NCBI GenBank assembly: GCA_012840075.1
Contig: DUMC01000032.1
Span: 62,001-126,000, forward strand
Direction: 5' to 3'
From: Clostridiaceae bacterium
GTDB taxonomy: Bacteria > Bacillota > Clostridia > Acetivibrionales > DUMC01
Length of the DNA stretch: 64,000 bases
The notes under the pieces: model-generated
What the model was told of the DNA's origin: nothing
Database searches by the model: none
Seen by the model: only the letters and a program-made list of their open reading frames with translations
Program-made: the position numbers and the translations under genes
Shown here: positions 37,672 to 48,070 of the stretch, piece by piece
How positions within the stretch are numbered: the first letter of the stretch is position 1
How the letters are laid out: the number at the start of each line of letters is the position of its first letter

Positions 37672-38507
37672 AAAATCATAAGAAGTATTTTAATAAACCT
37701 TTTCATCGTTCAAAAGTCAGAATGGTTCTCGGAAAATCATACTTTACTTTTAGGCGTTACTTGGTATGGATATTTAATAAATCAATAGAATATGCTTCTT
37801 ATTTTGGAGAAGTTGACCTTACTTACACAATAGCATCTCATAAAACACCATTGTACAGACAGCTCCGAAATGTTGATATGTGGTTGCAGGAAAACAAGGT
37901 AACAAATTTAAAACTGGCATGTAAAAAGCTTAACGATATTATATTAAAACCCGGAGAGACTTTTTCCTTCTGGCGACTGGTCGGAAAACCAACAAAAGCA
38001 AAAGGCTTTTTGGAAGGTATGGTTTTGGTAAATGGTTCAATTACTACAGGTGTGGGTGGTGGGCTTTGCCAGTTATCGAATCTTATTTATTGGATGACAC
38101 TTCATACACCTTTAACAGTAACGGAGCGCTGGAGGCATACTCATGATGTATTTCCGGATGTAAACCGAACTCAACCGTTTGGTAGCGGTGCAACTGTAGT
38201 TTATAATTATGTGGACTTGCAAATTAAAAATAACACTCCATATGAATATCAATTAAAAGTATGGGTAAGCGATAACCACCTGGAAGGTGAATGGAGAAGT
38301 GAACAACCCTGTCCTTTTAAATATAAAGTTTATGAAAGCAATCATTACATAAGCCATGAATGGTGGGGCGGTTACATGCGACATAACATCATAAGACGAA
38401 AGACATTTGATAATAGTAATAATGAGATCTCAGATGAGCTTGTTACAGAAAATCATGCCATCATGATGTATGAGCCTATGCTTTCGGAAGGAATGAAAGT
38501 GATGTAA
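37668..38507 (+). CDS. VanW family protein
   Basis: A 279-residue protein of the VanW family, found in vancomycin-resistance clusters and widely in Clostridia, without known enzymatic function. The domain core is visible: LKPGETFSFWRLVGKPTKAKG, GGLCQLSNLIYW, and ERWRHTHDVFPDVNRTQPFGSGATVVYNY. There is no clear signal peptide. The TTG start at 37668 overlaps the preceding stop, with AAGGGAGAG about nine bases before. No other van genes are present, so this is not evidence of glycopeptide resistance. A GNAT gene follows by 35 bases. Confidence 0.9.
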   Translation: MKNHKKYFNKPFHRSKVRMVLGKSYFTFRRYLVWIFNKSIEYASYFGEVDLTYTIASHKTPLYRQLRNVDMWLQENKVTNLKLACKKLNDIILKPGETFSFWRLVGKPTKAKGFLEGMVLVNGSITTGVGGGLCQLSNLIYWMTLHTPLTVTERWRHTHDVFPDVNRTQPFGSGATVVYNYVDLQIKNNTPYEYQLKVWVSDNHLEGEWRSEQPCPFKYKVYESNHYISHEWWGGYMRHNIIRRKTFDNSNNEISDELVTENHAIMMYEPMLSEGMKVM

Positions 38508-38542
38508 CCATGTAAGTTTGAAAAATTTAGGGAGGTAATATA

Positions 38543-39058
38543 ATGGAATTTTCAATAAGACCTGTGGAAATAGGCGATGCTAAAGGTATAAATGCACTTA
38601 GACGTATGCCAGGAGTGTTTGAAAATATACTTGGAATTCCATCTGAAAGAGTAAAGCGTAGCGAAAATTTTATTGCGAATCTAGACAGCAATCATCACCA
38701 ACTTGTTGCTGTAACTAAACTTGAGAATGGCGAAGAACTCATTATTGGTACAGCAGTATTAACTGTTAATGCAAGCCCCCGTACACGCCATAGTGGAAGT
38801 ATCGGAATTATGGTTCATAAGGATTATCAGAATATGGGTGTTGGTACCGCTTTGATGAAAGCTCTGCTTGACATTGCTGATAATTGGCTTATGCTTGTTC
38901 GTGTTGAGTTAACAGTCTTTGAAGATAATGAGAGAGCTATTCATCTTTATGAAAAGCTAGGTTTTGAAAAGGAAGGACTTATGCGCCTTGCAGCTATTAG
39001 AAATGGCAAATACGAGAATCAATACATTATGGCAAGGATTAACCCGTTATATAAATAG
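38543..39058 (+). CDS. GNAT family N-acetyltransferase
   Basis: A 171-residue acetyltransferase. Motif A, the acetyl-CoA pyrophosphate loop, is KDYQNMGVGTALMKALLD (consensus Q/RxxGxG/A), preceded by the beta-strand GSIGIMVH and followed by VRVELTVFEDNERAIHLYEKLGFEKEG. This layout resembles RimI/PhnO-like and spermidine or amino-acid acetyltransferase groups. The substrate is unknown. AGGGAGGT lies well placed before ATG 38543. The gene may share an operon with the VanW gene. Confidence 0.9.
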   Translation: MEFSIRPVEIGDAKGINALRRMPGVFENILGIPSERVKRSENFIANLDSNHHQLVAVTKLENGEELIIGTAVLTVNASPRTRHSGSIGIMVHKDYQNMGVGTALMKALLDIADNWLMLVRVELTVFEDNERAIHLYEKLGFEKEGLMRLAAIRNGKYENQYIMARINPLYK

Positions 39059-39219
39059 CAGCACCAACATTTTTGAAACCTATGCAGGAAATAAAACATG
39101 TAATTTATAATAACAATGATCGTTAACTAGAGCAATACTTTATATATAATAGCACATTTAGTACAGGTATTTCTTAATAGTGATATAATGTGAAATTGAT
39201 TATTAATCAGGTGGAAAAG

Positions 39220-39254
39220 AGTACCAGCCTTTTTCATGAAACTGGTACTTTTTT
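39220..39254 (+). terminator. Rho-independent terminator in the gap before the sigma factor
   Basis: AGTACCAG (39220-39227) pairs with CTGGTACT (39242-39249), followed by six T in total. A TATAAT at 39184-39189 upstream suggests a possible short RNA between the two, but no matching -35 box is seen. Otherwise it would end the GNAT transcript. Nothing else is seen in the 310-base gap. Confidence 0.7.
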
Positions 39255-39367
39255 GTATATAATATTTTTACTTATCTATGATATAATCTTTCAATTCACT
39301 CCAACAAAAACGATTTCTATGCTACTTATATTAATGAAGGGCTAACCTAAGGAGGAGTTAGGATAAA

Positions 39368-40426
39368 GTGGAATTAACTCAATCTCTTATAAAAGAATAT
39401 GCTAAAAAAATATATTGTTTTGCTTATTCAAAAACAAGAGATACATATAATGCAGAGGATTTATCTCAGGAAATTATTGTTCAGCTTTGTGACGGGAAAA
39501 TTGCAGAGAAAGATATTGAAAACATGGATGCTTATATTTACAGAATTTGCTTTTATACCTGGTCAAATTATCTAAGAAAAAATAAACATGAGTGGGAAGC
39601 AAGCAATAATGCACTAGAAATTGATTGGCTCGAGAGCAATGAAAATATTGAAGAAAGTTATATAACAAAAGAATTTAAGGATAAATTAAGGCAGGAAATA
39701 ATGTATCTCAGTAAAATGAGGCGTGAGATAACAATAATGTTTTATTATGAAAATAAAAGTAGTGATGAAATATCCCAAATTCTCGGAATACCTTCTTCTA
39801 CTGTTAGATGGCATTTAAGGCAAATGAAAACTGATTTAAAGGAGAGATTAGAAATGGATGAATATAATGCACCTTATGTACCTGTTAAGTTGGAAATAGG
39901 TCATAGCGGATGGGTAAAAAGCAATGATATGAACGGACTGTGTTCTGATTTGCTAATGCAAAATATTTGCTGGATTTGCGGGAAGAAAGCATTAACAATA
40001 GAAGATATTGCTCGAACTCTCGGTGTTGCTGCAGTTTATCTGGAAGATAAAATAGAAAAATTATTGTATATGGATTATTTGAAGAAGGTAGGAATGAATA
40101 GATATCAAACTAATTTTTACATTCTTGATAGACAATTCATTTTGGCACAATATAAATTTTTATTTGAAAATACATTGCCCATTGCACTACAATTTTATAA
40201 TGCTTTAAAATCTTGCCTTTATGAAATAAAAAGTACAGGTTTTATTGGGTGTAATACTAATGATAATTTCTTATTGTATACATTTCTTCCATTATTAGTC
40301 TTTAGAGTCATTATAAACGCATATAAAAAAGTAATAAATGAAAAAGGATTACAACATATCTGTCCTAAGCGTAAAGATGGGAGTGAGCACTGGGTTTTAG
40401 CAAGGCTTCGTGATGCCAATGGATAG
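39368..40426 (+). CDS. ECF-like sigma-70 factor with long C-terminal extension
   Basis: A 352-residue protein. Region 2 lies in about residues 5-75 (FAYSKTRDTYNAEDLSQEII; NYLRKNKHEW). Region 4 with its helix-turn-helix lies at about 105-160 (MRREITIMFYYENKSSDEIS, ILGIPSSTVRWHLRQMKTDL). About 190 extra residues follow, including a Cys pair (NICWICGKK), a winged-helix-like stretch (TIEDIARTLGVAAVYLEDKIEKLL) and a hydrophobic segment (LLYTFLPLLVFRVII). Typical ECF factors stop at about 190 residues, so the tail may be a sensory domain. GTG 39368 follows AAGGAGGAG. The 3' end overlaps the ABC transporter gene. Confidence 0.85.
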   Translation: MELTQSLIKEYAKKIYCFAYSKTRDTYNAEDLSQEIIVQLCDGKIAEKDIENMDAYIYRICFYTWSNYLRKNKHEWEASNNALEIDWLESNENIEESYITKEFKDKLRQEIMYLSKMRREITIMFYYENKSSDEISQILGIPSSTVRWHLRQMKTDLKERLEMDEYNAPYVPVKLEIGHSGWVKSNDMNGLCSDLLMQNICWICGKKALTIEDIARTLGVAAVYLEDKIEKLLYMDYLKKVGMNRYQTNFYILDRQFILAQYKFLFENTLPIALQFYNALKSCLYEIKSTGFIGCNTNDNFLLYTFLPLLVFRVIINAYKKVINEKGLQHICPKRKDGSEHWVLARLRDANG

Positions 40427-42199
40427 AAAAAAAGAACGTACATACATATTTAAAGCATTAAAATACTCCAACATAATAGCATTAAAAGCGAACAAAAAAT
40501 CCTTCATAACACTAATAATTATTTCACTTATCATGTGCATAAACACATTTATAGATCTGGCTTTTACGGAATATATAATTAATTCTGCATACAATCTGTT
40601 TACTGGAAAAACCAGTTTAAAATCTGTAACTTTTGGTATTTTAGGTTTTATGTTAATTACGTTAGCTTTTATCGCTTTGGGAATAACCAGAGAATTGCTA
40701 AACAACAAGCTTATGCTTGACATAACATATTATTTTGAAAAGGCTTTAAATGATAAACTTGGGAACATAGAATGGGAATATTACGAGAACAGTAGAACCT
40801 TTGAAAAAATTCATGAAGTTAAAAATCACTCACTGAAAGGCATAAAAAACATGATTAGCTCAACAATTTATTATATAACCGTTGTTCCAATGGTAATCAT
40901 ATATAGCTATTATTTATCACAAATAAATATATTTGCAGTCATAATTTATTTTATTTCGGTTATTGTTTTTAACCTATTGATTTCTGGGAAAATGTTCAGT
41001 CAGTTAGGTCAATTATGGGAAGGAATACAAAGTTACAGCCTGAGGCAAAAATATTTTTTTAATTTTTCAGGTGATAAAACAACTCATCAGGAATATAAAT
41101 TCAACCGGCTTTTTAACTATGCCAGCAGTTTATGGGAAAAATATTATGACAGTGAATATCGTATTAAGCTTAGAATATTTAAGAAGCATGAAATAACACT
41201 TCAGACAGCAAGGATTATCTTCAATATACCATATATCGATGATGATATTTATAGCTTTAGAAATCGCTGCCGGCCTCCACAACATAGGGTTTTTAATAAT
41301 GGCAAACACCTTGTTCAACAATATTATAAACACATGTCTTGGCATACAGAAAAATTTAACGAATAATAAAATCGAAAGTGTATTCATTAAGGCATATGAG
41401 GAAGTTATGAATTACAAAGATGATATTATTATCTCAAATAAAATACCATACAAAGAAAAAATATACATGGGAGACATATATATGAAAGACATTACCTACA
41501 AGTATCCCCAATCTGAAGCTAAAGCACTGAATAAGCTGAATTTGTACATAAAAAAAGGTGAAAAAATAGCTATTGTAGGATATAACGGGAGTGGTAAAAC
41601 AACATGTACGAATATATTAATGGGGCTTACAAGCAAATATGAAGGTATTATAACAGATGGTCAGAACCTCATAAATTTGCGAAATTCAATATCCTGTATA
41701 TTACAAAACTTTGCTCAATATCAAATGACAATCAAAGAAAATATTGAAGCAGGCTTTGCAGAGCATAAGTTTACTGATGAGGAAATTATATCTTTACTTG
41801 ATAGAGTAGGACTAAAGGATATTGTGTTGAAATTGGAAAAAGGAATATACACTCAGCTTGGGCAGCTTGGCAAAGGAGTGGAATTGTCAAAAGGACAGTG
41901 GCAAAGACTTGCTATTGCAAGGCTTTTGGCTAATCCTAATGCAACAATATGGATACTGGATGAACCTACTGCATATCTTGACCCGATATCCGAAATTGAA
42001 ATATATGATATATGAGCTTTCAGGTGAAAAAACAGTATTATTTATATCACATCGTTTAGGTTTTGCAAAGCGTGCTGATAGAATTATAGTTTTCAATAAC
42101 GGCAAAGTTGAGGAGCAGGGGACACATGAAGAATTAATGCAAAATGATGGTATATATGCCAAAATGTATAAGGCACAAAAGAATTGGTATGCAGTTTGA
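40413..42199 (+). pseudogene. ABC exporter (permease-ATPase fusion) interrupted by two frameshifts
   Basis: Three frames together encode one half-transporter of about 590 residues. Bases 40413 to about 41238 give the membrane domain with about five helices. Bases 41239-42015, one base further in frame, give the last helix and the ATPase with Walker A GYNGSGKTT, signature LSKGQWQRLAIARLL and Walker B IWILDEPTAYLDP. Bases after about 42005, shifted again by one, give YELSGEKTVLFISHRLGFAK and the normal C-terminus. Each shift lies at an ATATAT run (41232-41237 and 42006-42013), consistent with 2-base slippage. Decay, phase variation or sequencing error are all possible. It overlaps the sigma factor gene. 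Confidence 0.8.
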
Positions 42200-42419
42200 A
42201 TTGAAAAATTTATTTTCGATAAACATTTAGATAAGAAAATAGGCTAAACAAAAAAGATTATATTATGAATTGTTAATCAAATGAAACATATAGTATAATG
42301 AGCGAGAAGAGAAAATACCTTATCCTACCAGTAATTTTTTAACTGTAAGGTAATATTGGAGTTTAACAATGATAATGTAAAGATAAACTAAATTATTGTG
42401 AAGAGTGAGGTATAATATT

Positions 42420-43055
42420 ATGAATTTTATTATTGGTAAAATCGGAGCAGTTGTAACAGGAATAGCGGTATTGGCATTTGCAATATCGATGATAATAGGA
42501 TTAGTAGCTGTAGATAGTTTATTTGCAAGTTGTCTTTCAAGCATTTTCATTGCTATAGGTTTTGTGCCGTTTATGTGTTCCCTGTTGACAATCAATAAAA
42601 ATGATGATATTAAAGCAGTAGGATATTCAGGAATTGCTTTTGCGGTAATTTATGCGGTTATTATATTTCTTGTATATTATGCAGAGTGCACTACTGTACG
42701 ACTGAATGCATCTTTAAGTGACGAGGCTTTATCAATAATCAGTTTTGGCTATACGGGAAGTTTGTTTTTTAATTATGATTTGCTCGGTTACGCTTTCATG
42801 TCTTTATCTACTTTTCTGATGGCTTTTGCTGTAGAACCTGAAACAAAATACGATAAAATATTCAAGTGGATGCTTTGGATACATGGCGCATTTTTCCTGC
42901 CATGTATATTAATTCCATTATTTCCTGTTTTCACAGAAAGTACAGACAGTATCATAGGAACTATCATTCTTGAATTTTGGTGTATATATTTTATACCAGT
43001 GTGCATTTTAGGTTTTGGTTATTTCAAAAGGAAGGAAAAACATATTAATCGTTGA
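42420..43055 (+). CDS. Hypothetical six-helix membrane protein
   Basis: A 211-residue integral membrane protein with about six hydrophobic segments, starting MNFIIGKIGAVVTGIAVLAF and ending in a basic tail FKRKEKHINR. I do not recognise the family; the layout is like small DUF998-type or similar multi-pass proteins. ATG 42420 has GTGAGG about ten bases before. It follows the broken exporter by 220 bases on the same strand and might be part of the same sigma-dependent group, but nothing proves it. Confidence 0.65.
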   Translation: MNFIIGKIGAVVTGIAVLAFAISMIIGLVAVDSLFASCLSSIFIAIGFVPFMCSLLTINKNDDIKAVGYSGIAFAVIYAVIIFLVYYAECTTVRLNASLSDEALSIISFGYTGSLFFNYDLLGYAFMSLSTFLMAFAVEPETKYDKIFKWMLWIHGAFFLPCILIPLFPVFTESTDSIIGTIILEFWCIYFIPVCILGFGYFKRKEKHINR

Positions 43056-43109
43056 TGAAATGTAGAAATAAATCAAGTTTGTAATGCTTAAATTTGAGCT
43101 CTTGCCATG

Positions 43110-43955
43110 TTATGCAAGAGCTCTCGGTTTCCATCCATTCTCATCAAGTACAAAAATTTCTTTATATCCAATACTGATTAAATCTTTTGCAACCTTTTCA
43201 AATCCGAATATGATGTTTTCAGGTGAGTGAGAGTCCGAATTTAAAGTAATCGGAATGCCTTTCTTAAAACATTCTTCCAGGATCCATAAGCTGGGATATG
43301 TGTCGTCAGTATACTTTCTTGCCATTCCACCGGTATTAACTTCAACAATGCATCCTGATCTTCTTATTGCACCAATTATTTTACTAATAATATCCCTGTA
43401 CCATTTTTCGTCTTCTGAAAAGTATTTATTGTTATTATTCCTTATCTTTATGAGGTCCAGATGCCCCAGGATATCAAATCCGCCAAGGTTGATCATATCT
43501 TCAATAAAATTGTAATATGTTTCTACAGCCCTTTTTATGTTGCCTTTGTAAACAGATTTGAGTCCGGCTACAAACATCTCTTCCGGCCCGTCGACCGGTA
43601 TATAAACACCTTTATCATCTTGCTCCAGGTGGTGAATTGAACCAATTGAGTAATCAAGATTCATTTGCTTATATTTTTCCATATTAGGAGAATTTATCCC
43701 GGGTATATAATCAATTTCCAAACCTAAAAATACTTTAATTTTATCTTTGAATTCATCTTTCAGCTTTTCAATATCCGCAAAGTATTGAATAAGTCCTTCA
43801 TTCGTCAATGTCCAAGATGCTTCAAAGGGAAGAGGAGCATGACAGGAAAACCCCAATACATCAACATTTTGCCTTATCGCTTGTTCTATGTGTTCTTTCG
43901 GTGAACATTTTCCATCATCATAATAACAGTGATTATGAAAGTTGGTCCAAGCCAT
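43110..43955 (-). CDS. hisK: PHP-domain histidinol-phosphatase
   Basis: A 281-residue PHP phosphoesterase of the HisK/HisJ group, which hydrolyses histidinol phosphate in histidine synthesis. Metal-binding motifs are FHNHCYYDDG at the N-terminus, SCHAPLPF, GLEIDYIPG, SIGSIHHLE, DILGHLDLIK and, near the C-terminus, LNSDSHSPENI. Some relatives act on other phosphate esters, so the specific role is inferred. No other his gene is nearby. It is downstream of gltX on the minus strand, separated by 95 bases. Confidence 0.85.
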   Translation of the reverse strand: MAWTNFHNHCYYDDGKCSPKEHIEQAIRQNVDVLGFSCHAPLPFEASWTLTNEGLIQYFADIEKLKDEFKDKIKVFLGLEIDYIPGINSPNMEKYKQMNLDYSIGSIHHLEQDDKGVYIPVDGPEEMFVAGLKSVYKGNIKRAVETYYNFIEDMINLGGFDILGHLDLIKIRNNNNKYFSEDEKWYRDIISKIIGAIRRSGCIVEVNTGGMARKYTDDTYPSLWILEECFKKGIPITLNSDSHSPENIIFGFEKVAKDLISIGYKEIFVLDENGWKPRALA

Positions 43956-44050
43956 TATTAAGTATTAAGCCTCTCTTTCTATAATGGTTAGATGAGGGTC
44001 AAGCATGACCCCGTTTATCTCCTGACCTTGTTTAACTTTCTATCCTAAAC

Positions 44051-45514
44051 CTAAACCTCTTTATTTAGCTTCTCGATACCTATGCGGATTCTTTTTAGTG
44101 TTTCATCCTTGCCCAATATCTCTGCTAATTCAGAAGCTCCGCCGGGTGTAGCTGCTTTTCCTGATAATGCGACACGAACAGGCCAGAGGATTTGGCCACT
44201 CTTTACACCCAATTGTTCAGCCAATTTTGTTAGCGTTCCGTAAATAGTATCATTATTCCAATCTTCCAGTTTTTCTAAAACAGGTAAAACAGCTTTAAGA
44301 TTTTCCAGTGAGTTAACCTCATTTGTTTTCATTTTTTTGTGAGTATACAAGGAAATATCATAATCCGGAAGTTTAACCAGAAAATCTATGATTTCAGGTA
44401 TAGCATTAAATACTTCCGTTCTAGGTTGTAACAATGAACTCACTTTAACTAGATCGATGTTTTCGCTTAAACCTGCATCCTTATAATATTTTAATGCAAA
44501 TTCATGGAATTTTTCAAGCGGGAGCTTTCTTACATATTCACCATTCATCCATGTTAGTTTAGCCATATCAAATACAGCAGGTGCTTTATTTATGCCTTCA
44601 ATACTAAAGGCTTCTATAAGCTCATCCATTGAGAAGATCTCTTGGTTCGTTCCGGGACTCCAGCCTAATAATGCTACATAATTAACAACGGCTTCCGGAA
44701 GGTAACCCATGGAAATAAGGTCTTCAAAAGAAGGATCTCCTGCTCTCTTGCTAAGCTTTTGCCCTGTTGGTCTTAATATAAGGGGCAAGTGGACGTAGGT
44801 GGGTATTTCCCAGCCGAAAGCTTCATAAAGTAGGTTGTATTTCGGAGTAGAAGAAAGGTACTCATTTCCTCTTACAACATGAGTAATCCCCATAAGATGG
44901 TCGTCTATTACGTTTGCAAAATTATAAGTAGGCATCCCGTCAGACTTGATCAAAATCTGATCATCCAGCTCGGAATTATTCACCGTTATTGTACCGTAAA
45001 CCGTATCAGTGAAACTGGTTGTACCTGTATCCGGCATTTTTTGCCTTATTACAAAAGGTTTTTTCTCGGCAAGATTTTTTTCTATTTCTTTCTTACTGAG
45101 ATTCAGGCAGTAGCGATCGTATTTAAGTACCGCTTCCGAGCCTTCATGGGATACTTTCAAAGATTCCAAGCGCTTTTTATCACAGAAGCAATAATAAGCC
45201 ACGCCTTTTTCAATGAGTTCCAAAGCATATTTCATATAAATTTCCTTACGCTCGCTCTGAACATAAGGACCGTAATCACCGCCGATATCCGGACCTTCAT
45301 CATACTTAATACCTGCCAAAGCAAGGGTTTTATATATTACATCAACAGCACCTTCTACATAGCGGTCCTGATCAGTGTCTTCAATTCTGAGAATGAACTT
45401 TCCGTTGTATTTCTTAGCTAACAAATACCCATAAAGTGCCGTCCTTAAATTACCTATATGCATATAGCCTGTTGGGCTTGGAGCAAACCTGGTTCTGACA
45501 ATAGTATCTGGCAT
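44051..45514 (-). CDS. gltX: Glutamate--tRNA ligase
   Basis: Class I aminoacyl-tRNA synthetase of 487 residues. The HIGH motif appears as [20 protein letters not shown] and the KMSKS motif as [24 protein letters not shown] and [15 protein letters not shown] are typical of GluRS. The C-terminal anticodon-binding domain is helical. In Clostridia the enzyme may also charge tRNA-Gln for transamidation. ATG 45514 follows AAAGGAG at the right distance; the slightly longer frame lacks its own site. Confidence 0.96.
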   Translation of the reverse strand: MPDTIVRTRFAPSPTGYMHIGNLRTALYGYLLAKKYNGKFILRIEDTDQDRYVEGAVDVIYKTLALAGIKYDEGPDIGGDYGPYVQSERKEIYMKYALELIEKGVAYYCFCDKKRLESLKVSHEGSEAVLKYDRYCLNLSKKEIEKNLAEKKPFVIRQKMPDTGTTSFTDTVYGTITVNNSELDDQILIKSDGMPTYNFANVIDDHLMGITHVVRGNEYLSSTPKYNLLYEAFGWEIPTYVHLPLILRPTGQKLSKRAGDPSFEDLISMGYLPEAVVNYVALLGWSPGTNQEIFSMDELIEAFSIEGINKAPAVFDMAKLTWMNGEYVRKLPLEKFHEFALKYYKDAGLSENIDLVKVSSLLQPRTEVFNAIPEIIDFLVKLPDYDISLYTHKKMKTNEVNSLENLKAVLPVLEKLEDWNNDTIYGTLTKLAEQLGVKSGQILWPVRVALSGKAATPGGASELAEILGKDETLKRIRIGIEKLNKEV

Positions 45515-45785
45515 CTGGTATTCTCCTTTCATTTATTAAAAAATATAAAAATAAAACTACTGTTTCAACTCTTAATTCCAATTTGATAGTACAGTGAAAA
45601 TCCCAATAAATACAATCTTATATTATAATAATATCAGCTTAAAATTATCTAAAGTCTTTAAAGTTAAAATCTAATAAAACTAAAAACCAATAATGTTAAT
45701 CGCTACTTAACCCCTGAAAGTCCAAAATCAATTAAATTATATTCTTCAGTATTATATATGTCAAGGTTACCTACTTTTACCTTAG

Positions 45786-45815
45786 TTGACGTCATATATA
45801 TTTTTAGGTTAAAAT
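45786..45815 (+). promoter_or_regulatory. Candidate promoter upstream of the RACE-type gene
   Basis: TTGACG (45786-45791), 18-base spacer, TAAAAT (45810-45815), giving a leader of about 140 bases. The rest of the 440-base gap between divergent gltX and this gene is AT-rich with no gene or recognised riboswitch; no cobalamin-riboswitch core was seen. Confidence 0.5.
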
Positions 45816-45957
45816 CATTTCATTAGTACAATAAAATACAAAAGATAACAATTTTAAAATATAAAAGTTTCCCGTTAACAGATAGAATATTAGTTATAGG
45901 ATAAAAGTATACAGAAAAAAGAATTTTACAAAATATACACAAAAAGAGGTCGATTAT

Positions 45958-47817
45958 ATGGTTTATTCCGTGAAAGTTCATAACCAGGGTAAAGTATATA
46001 CCTATCAGGTTGAGAGGGGGAAAAATCTCTTAGAATTTCTAAGAGAAAATTTATATGATGTTTCAACACCGTGTGGTGGAAAAGGCACCTGCGGAAAGTG
46101 CAGAATTAAAGTTAAAGGATACTTAAAAGAGGCCTCAGAAAAGGAAAAAAAGCTTCTTAAAATAACCGATGAAACTAATGATTACAGGCTGGCTTGTTAT
46201 AATGTGGTTGAAGATAATATTGAAATCTTCCTTGAAGATTTTAACAGAGAAGCAAGCATTGTAACAGAAGGGGTTGGAAAGAAAACCGAATTATCGCCTT
46301 TGATTGTAAAAAAGAATATTAATGTAAAATCTCCTGATCTTACTTGTCAAAAAACTGATCAGGAAAGGATAATTGAAGCATATAGCTCTTCGACTGCAGT
46401 TGAATCATCTTCCTACCGATTGGATTCTCTTGAACTTCTAAGAGATATACCGGAAATTATAAGAGACGAAGAATCTGTTACGGTAATAGAGCATGAAGGT
46501 TTGATTACAGGTATTGAAAAAGGTAATACGGAAGATAGGATTTACGGGATTGCTGTAGATATAGGTACAACGACTATTGCCGCTTATCTTTATGACTTAA
46601 AAACCGGAAATAGGATTGCCGTTCAATCTACATTAAATCCGCAAAGGAAATACGGTGCGGATGTACTTTCAAGAATTGAATATACTAATAATTCAATAGA
46701 TAACCGTCTAGAAATGCATGGTTTAATTATAGATTGTATAAATAAAATCATCGATACTTTTGAAAAAAATAACGGAGTATCGCACGAGGATATATATTTA
46801 ATGGTCTTTGCAGGTAATACAACAATGATGCACTTTCTTTTGAACCTTCAAGCAAAATATATAGCAGTTTCTCCATTTATACCGGTTACGACAAAAATGC
46901 AAAAGGTAAAGCCCTCAGAATTGAATATAAATATCAACAATAGCGGCTTGGTAGTTGTTTTGCCCTGTGTTTCAGCATATATAGGGGCAGACACGGTTGC
47001 AGCAATCTTATCAAGTAATATGAATAATTCAGATGAAACATGCTTACTTATAGACATAGGAACAAACGGAGAAATTGTTTTGGGGAATAAAGACTGGATG
47101 TACTCCTGTTCAACAGCAGCAGGTCCTGCTTTTGAAGGAGCTAATATACAATATGGAGTCGGAGGCATTAAAGGTGCAATTGATAAAATAAGTTTTGGCG
47201 AGAAGCTTGAATTTCATACAATAGGTTCGGAAAAAGCCATTGGAATTTGCGGTTCAGGTATTGTTGATGCAATAGCAGGTATGCTGGATAAAGGTATAAT
47301 TGACGAAACGGGAAGAATTCTTGATAAATCAGAATATGAATCTGATAGCAATACCATGTCAAATGATTATTTGGACCGATTAGTCCAACTGGATGGAATG
47401 AATGCATTTATAATTGCAAGACAAGAAGAAACCGCTATTAATAGCGACATCGTGATCACCCAAAAGGATGTAAGAGAGCTTCAAAATGCCAAAGCGGCAA
47501 TTGCAGCAGGTATTAAAATACTAATTAAACAAGCAGGTATAAATCCTTCAGATATAAAAAAAGTATATTTGGCAGGAGGATTTGGTAATTACATTAACAT
47601 TAGCAGTGCGTTTAAAATTGGATTGCTTCCTTCCGAATTAGATTCCGAGAAAGTTGTTTCAATCGGAAATGCTGCAGGAGCGGGTGCTGTGTTGGGACTG
47701 TTATCAAAACATAACTTAAGTGAAACGGAAATGATAAAAAATAAAGTCAAATATATTGAATTATCCGCATTGGTTGATTTTGTAGATGAATATGTAAACT
47801 GTATGTTTTTTGAATAG
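45958..47817 (+). CDS. RACE-type ferredoxin/ASKHA protein (corrinoid protein reductive activator-like)
   Basis: A 619-residue protein. The N-terminus is a 2Fe-2S ferredoxin domain with C39, C45, C48 and C80. A linker follows (about 100-195), then the DUF4445/ASKHA ATPase core with DIGTTTIAAYLYD (from 201), FAGNTTMMHFLLN, LLIDIGTNGEIVLG, STAAGPAFEGANI and GICGSGIVDAIAGM. This is the architecture of RamA/RACo-type activators, which reduce inactive Co(II) corrinoid proteins with ATP. No methyltransferase or corrinoid protein gene is adjacent, so its partner is elsewhere. The ATG has AAAGAGGTCG upstream. A terminator follows. Confidence 0.88.
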   Translation: MVYSVKVHNQGKVYTYQVERGKNLLEFLRENLYDVSTPCGGKGTCGKCRIKVKGYLKEASEKEKKLLKITDETNDYRLACYNVVEDNIEIFLEDFNREASIVTEGVGKKTELSPLIVKKNINVKSPDLTCQKTDQERIIEAYSSSTAVESSSYRLDSLELLRDIPEIIRDEESVTVIEHEGLITGIEKGNTEDRIYGIAVDIGTTTIAAYLYDLKTGNRIAVQSTLNPQRKYGADVLSRIEYTNNSIDNRLEMHGLIIDCINKIIDTFEKNNGVSHEDIYLMVFAGNTTMMHFLLNLQAKYIAVSPFIPVTTKMQKVKPSELNININNSGLVVVLPCVSAYIGADTVAAILSSNMNNSDETCLLIDIGTNGEIVLGNKDWMYSCSTAAGPAFEGANIQYGVGGIKGAIDKISFGEKLEFHTIGSEKAIGICGSGIVDAIAGMLDKGIIDETGRILDKSEYESDSNTMSNDYLDRLVQLDGMNAFIIARQEETAINSDIVITQKDVRELQNAKAAIAAGIKILIKQAGINPSDIKKVYLAGGFGNYINISSAFKIGLLPSELDSEKVVSIGNAAGAGAVLGLLSKHNLSETEMIKNKVKYIELSALVDFVDEYVNCMFFE

Positions 47818-47888
47818 AATAAAGCATAACTAAAAAAGTATAACTAATTGAATAATGTAACAAAGGATTTTAGTTTTTATAGTAATTG

Positions 47889-47912
47889 AAGCCTGTTAAA
47901 CCAGGCTTTTTT
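47889..47912 (+). terminator. Rho-independent terminator after the RACE-type gene
   Basis: AAGCCTG (47889-47895), loop TTAAAC, CAGGCTT (47902-47908) and a T-run to 47912, followed by further T-rich sequence. Confidence 0.85.
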
Positions 47913-48070
47913 ATTTTATGGTAAATTTTATATTAAATAAATCGGATATATTCTTGTATATATTCCTTGTTATTTATATACTATTATTAATACAATTATT
48001 TAAATAATATTTTGTATTAAAATAAAAACAAAATAAAAGCTTATAAAAATAATTTATGGGAGGAATTAGC

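Noticed and set aside
37668-38507. Vancomycin resistance locus
   Set aside because: Only a VanW-family protein is present; vanH/A/X or vanR/S genes are absent, and the family is widespread without resistance.
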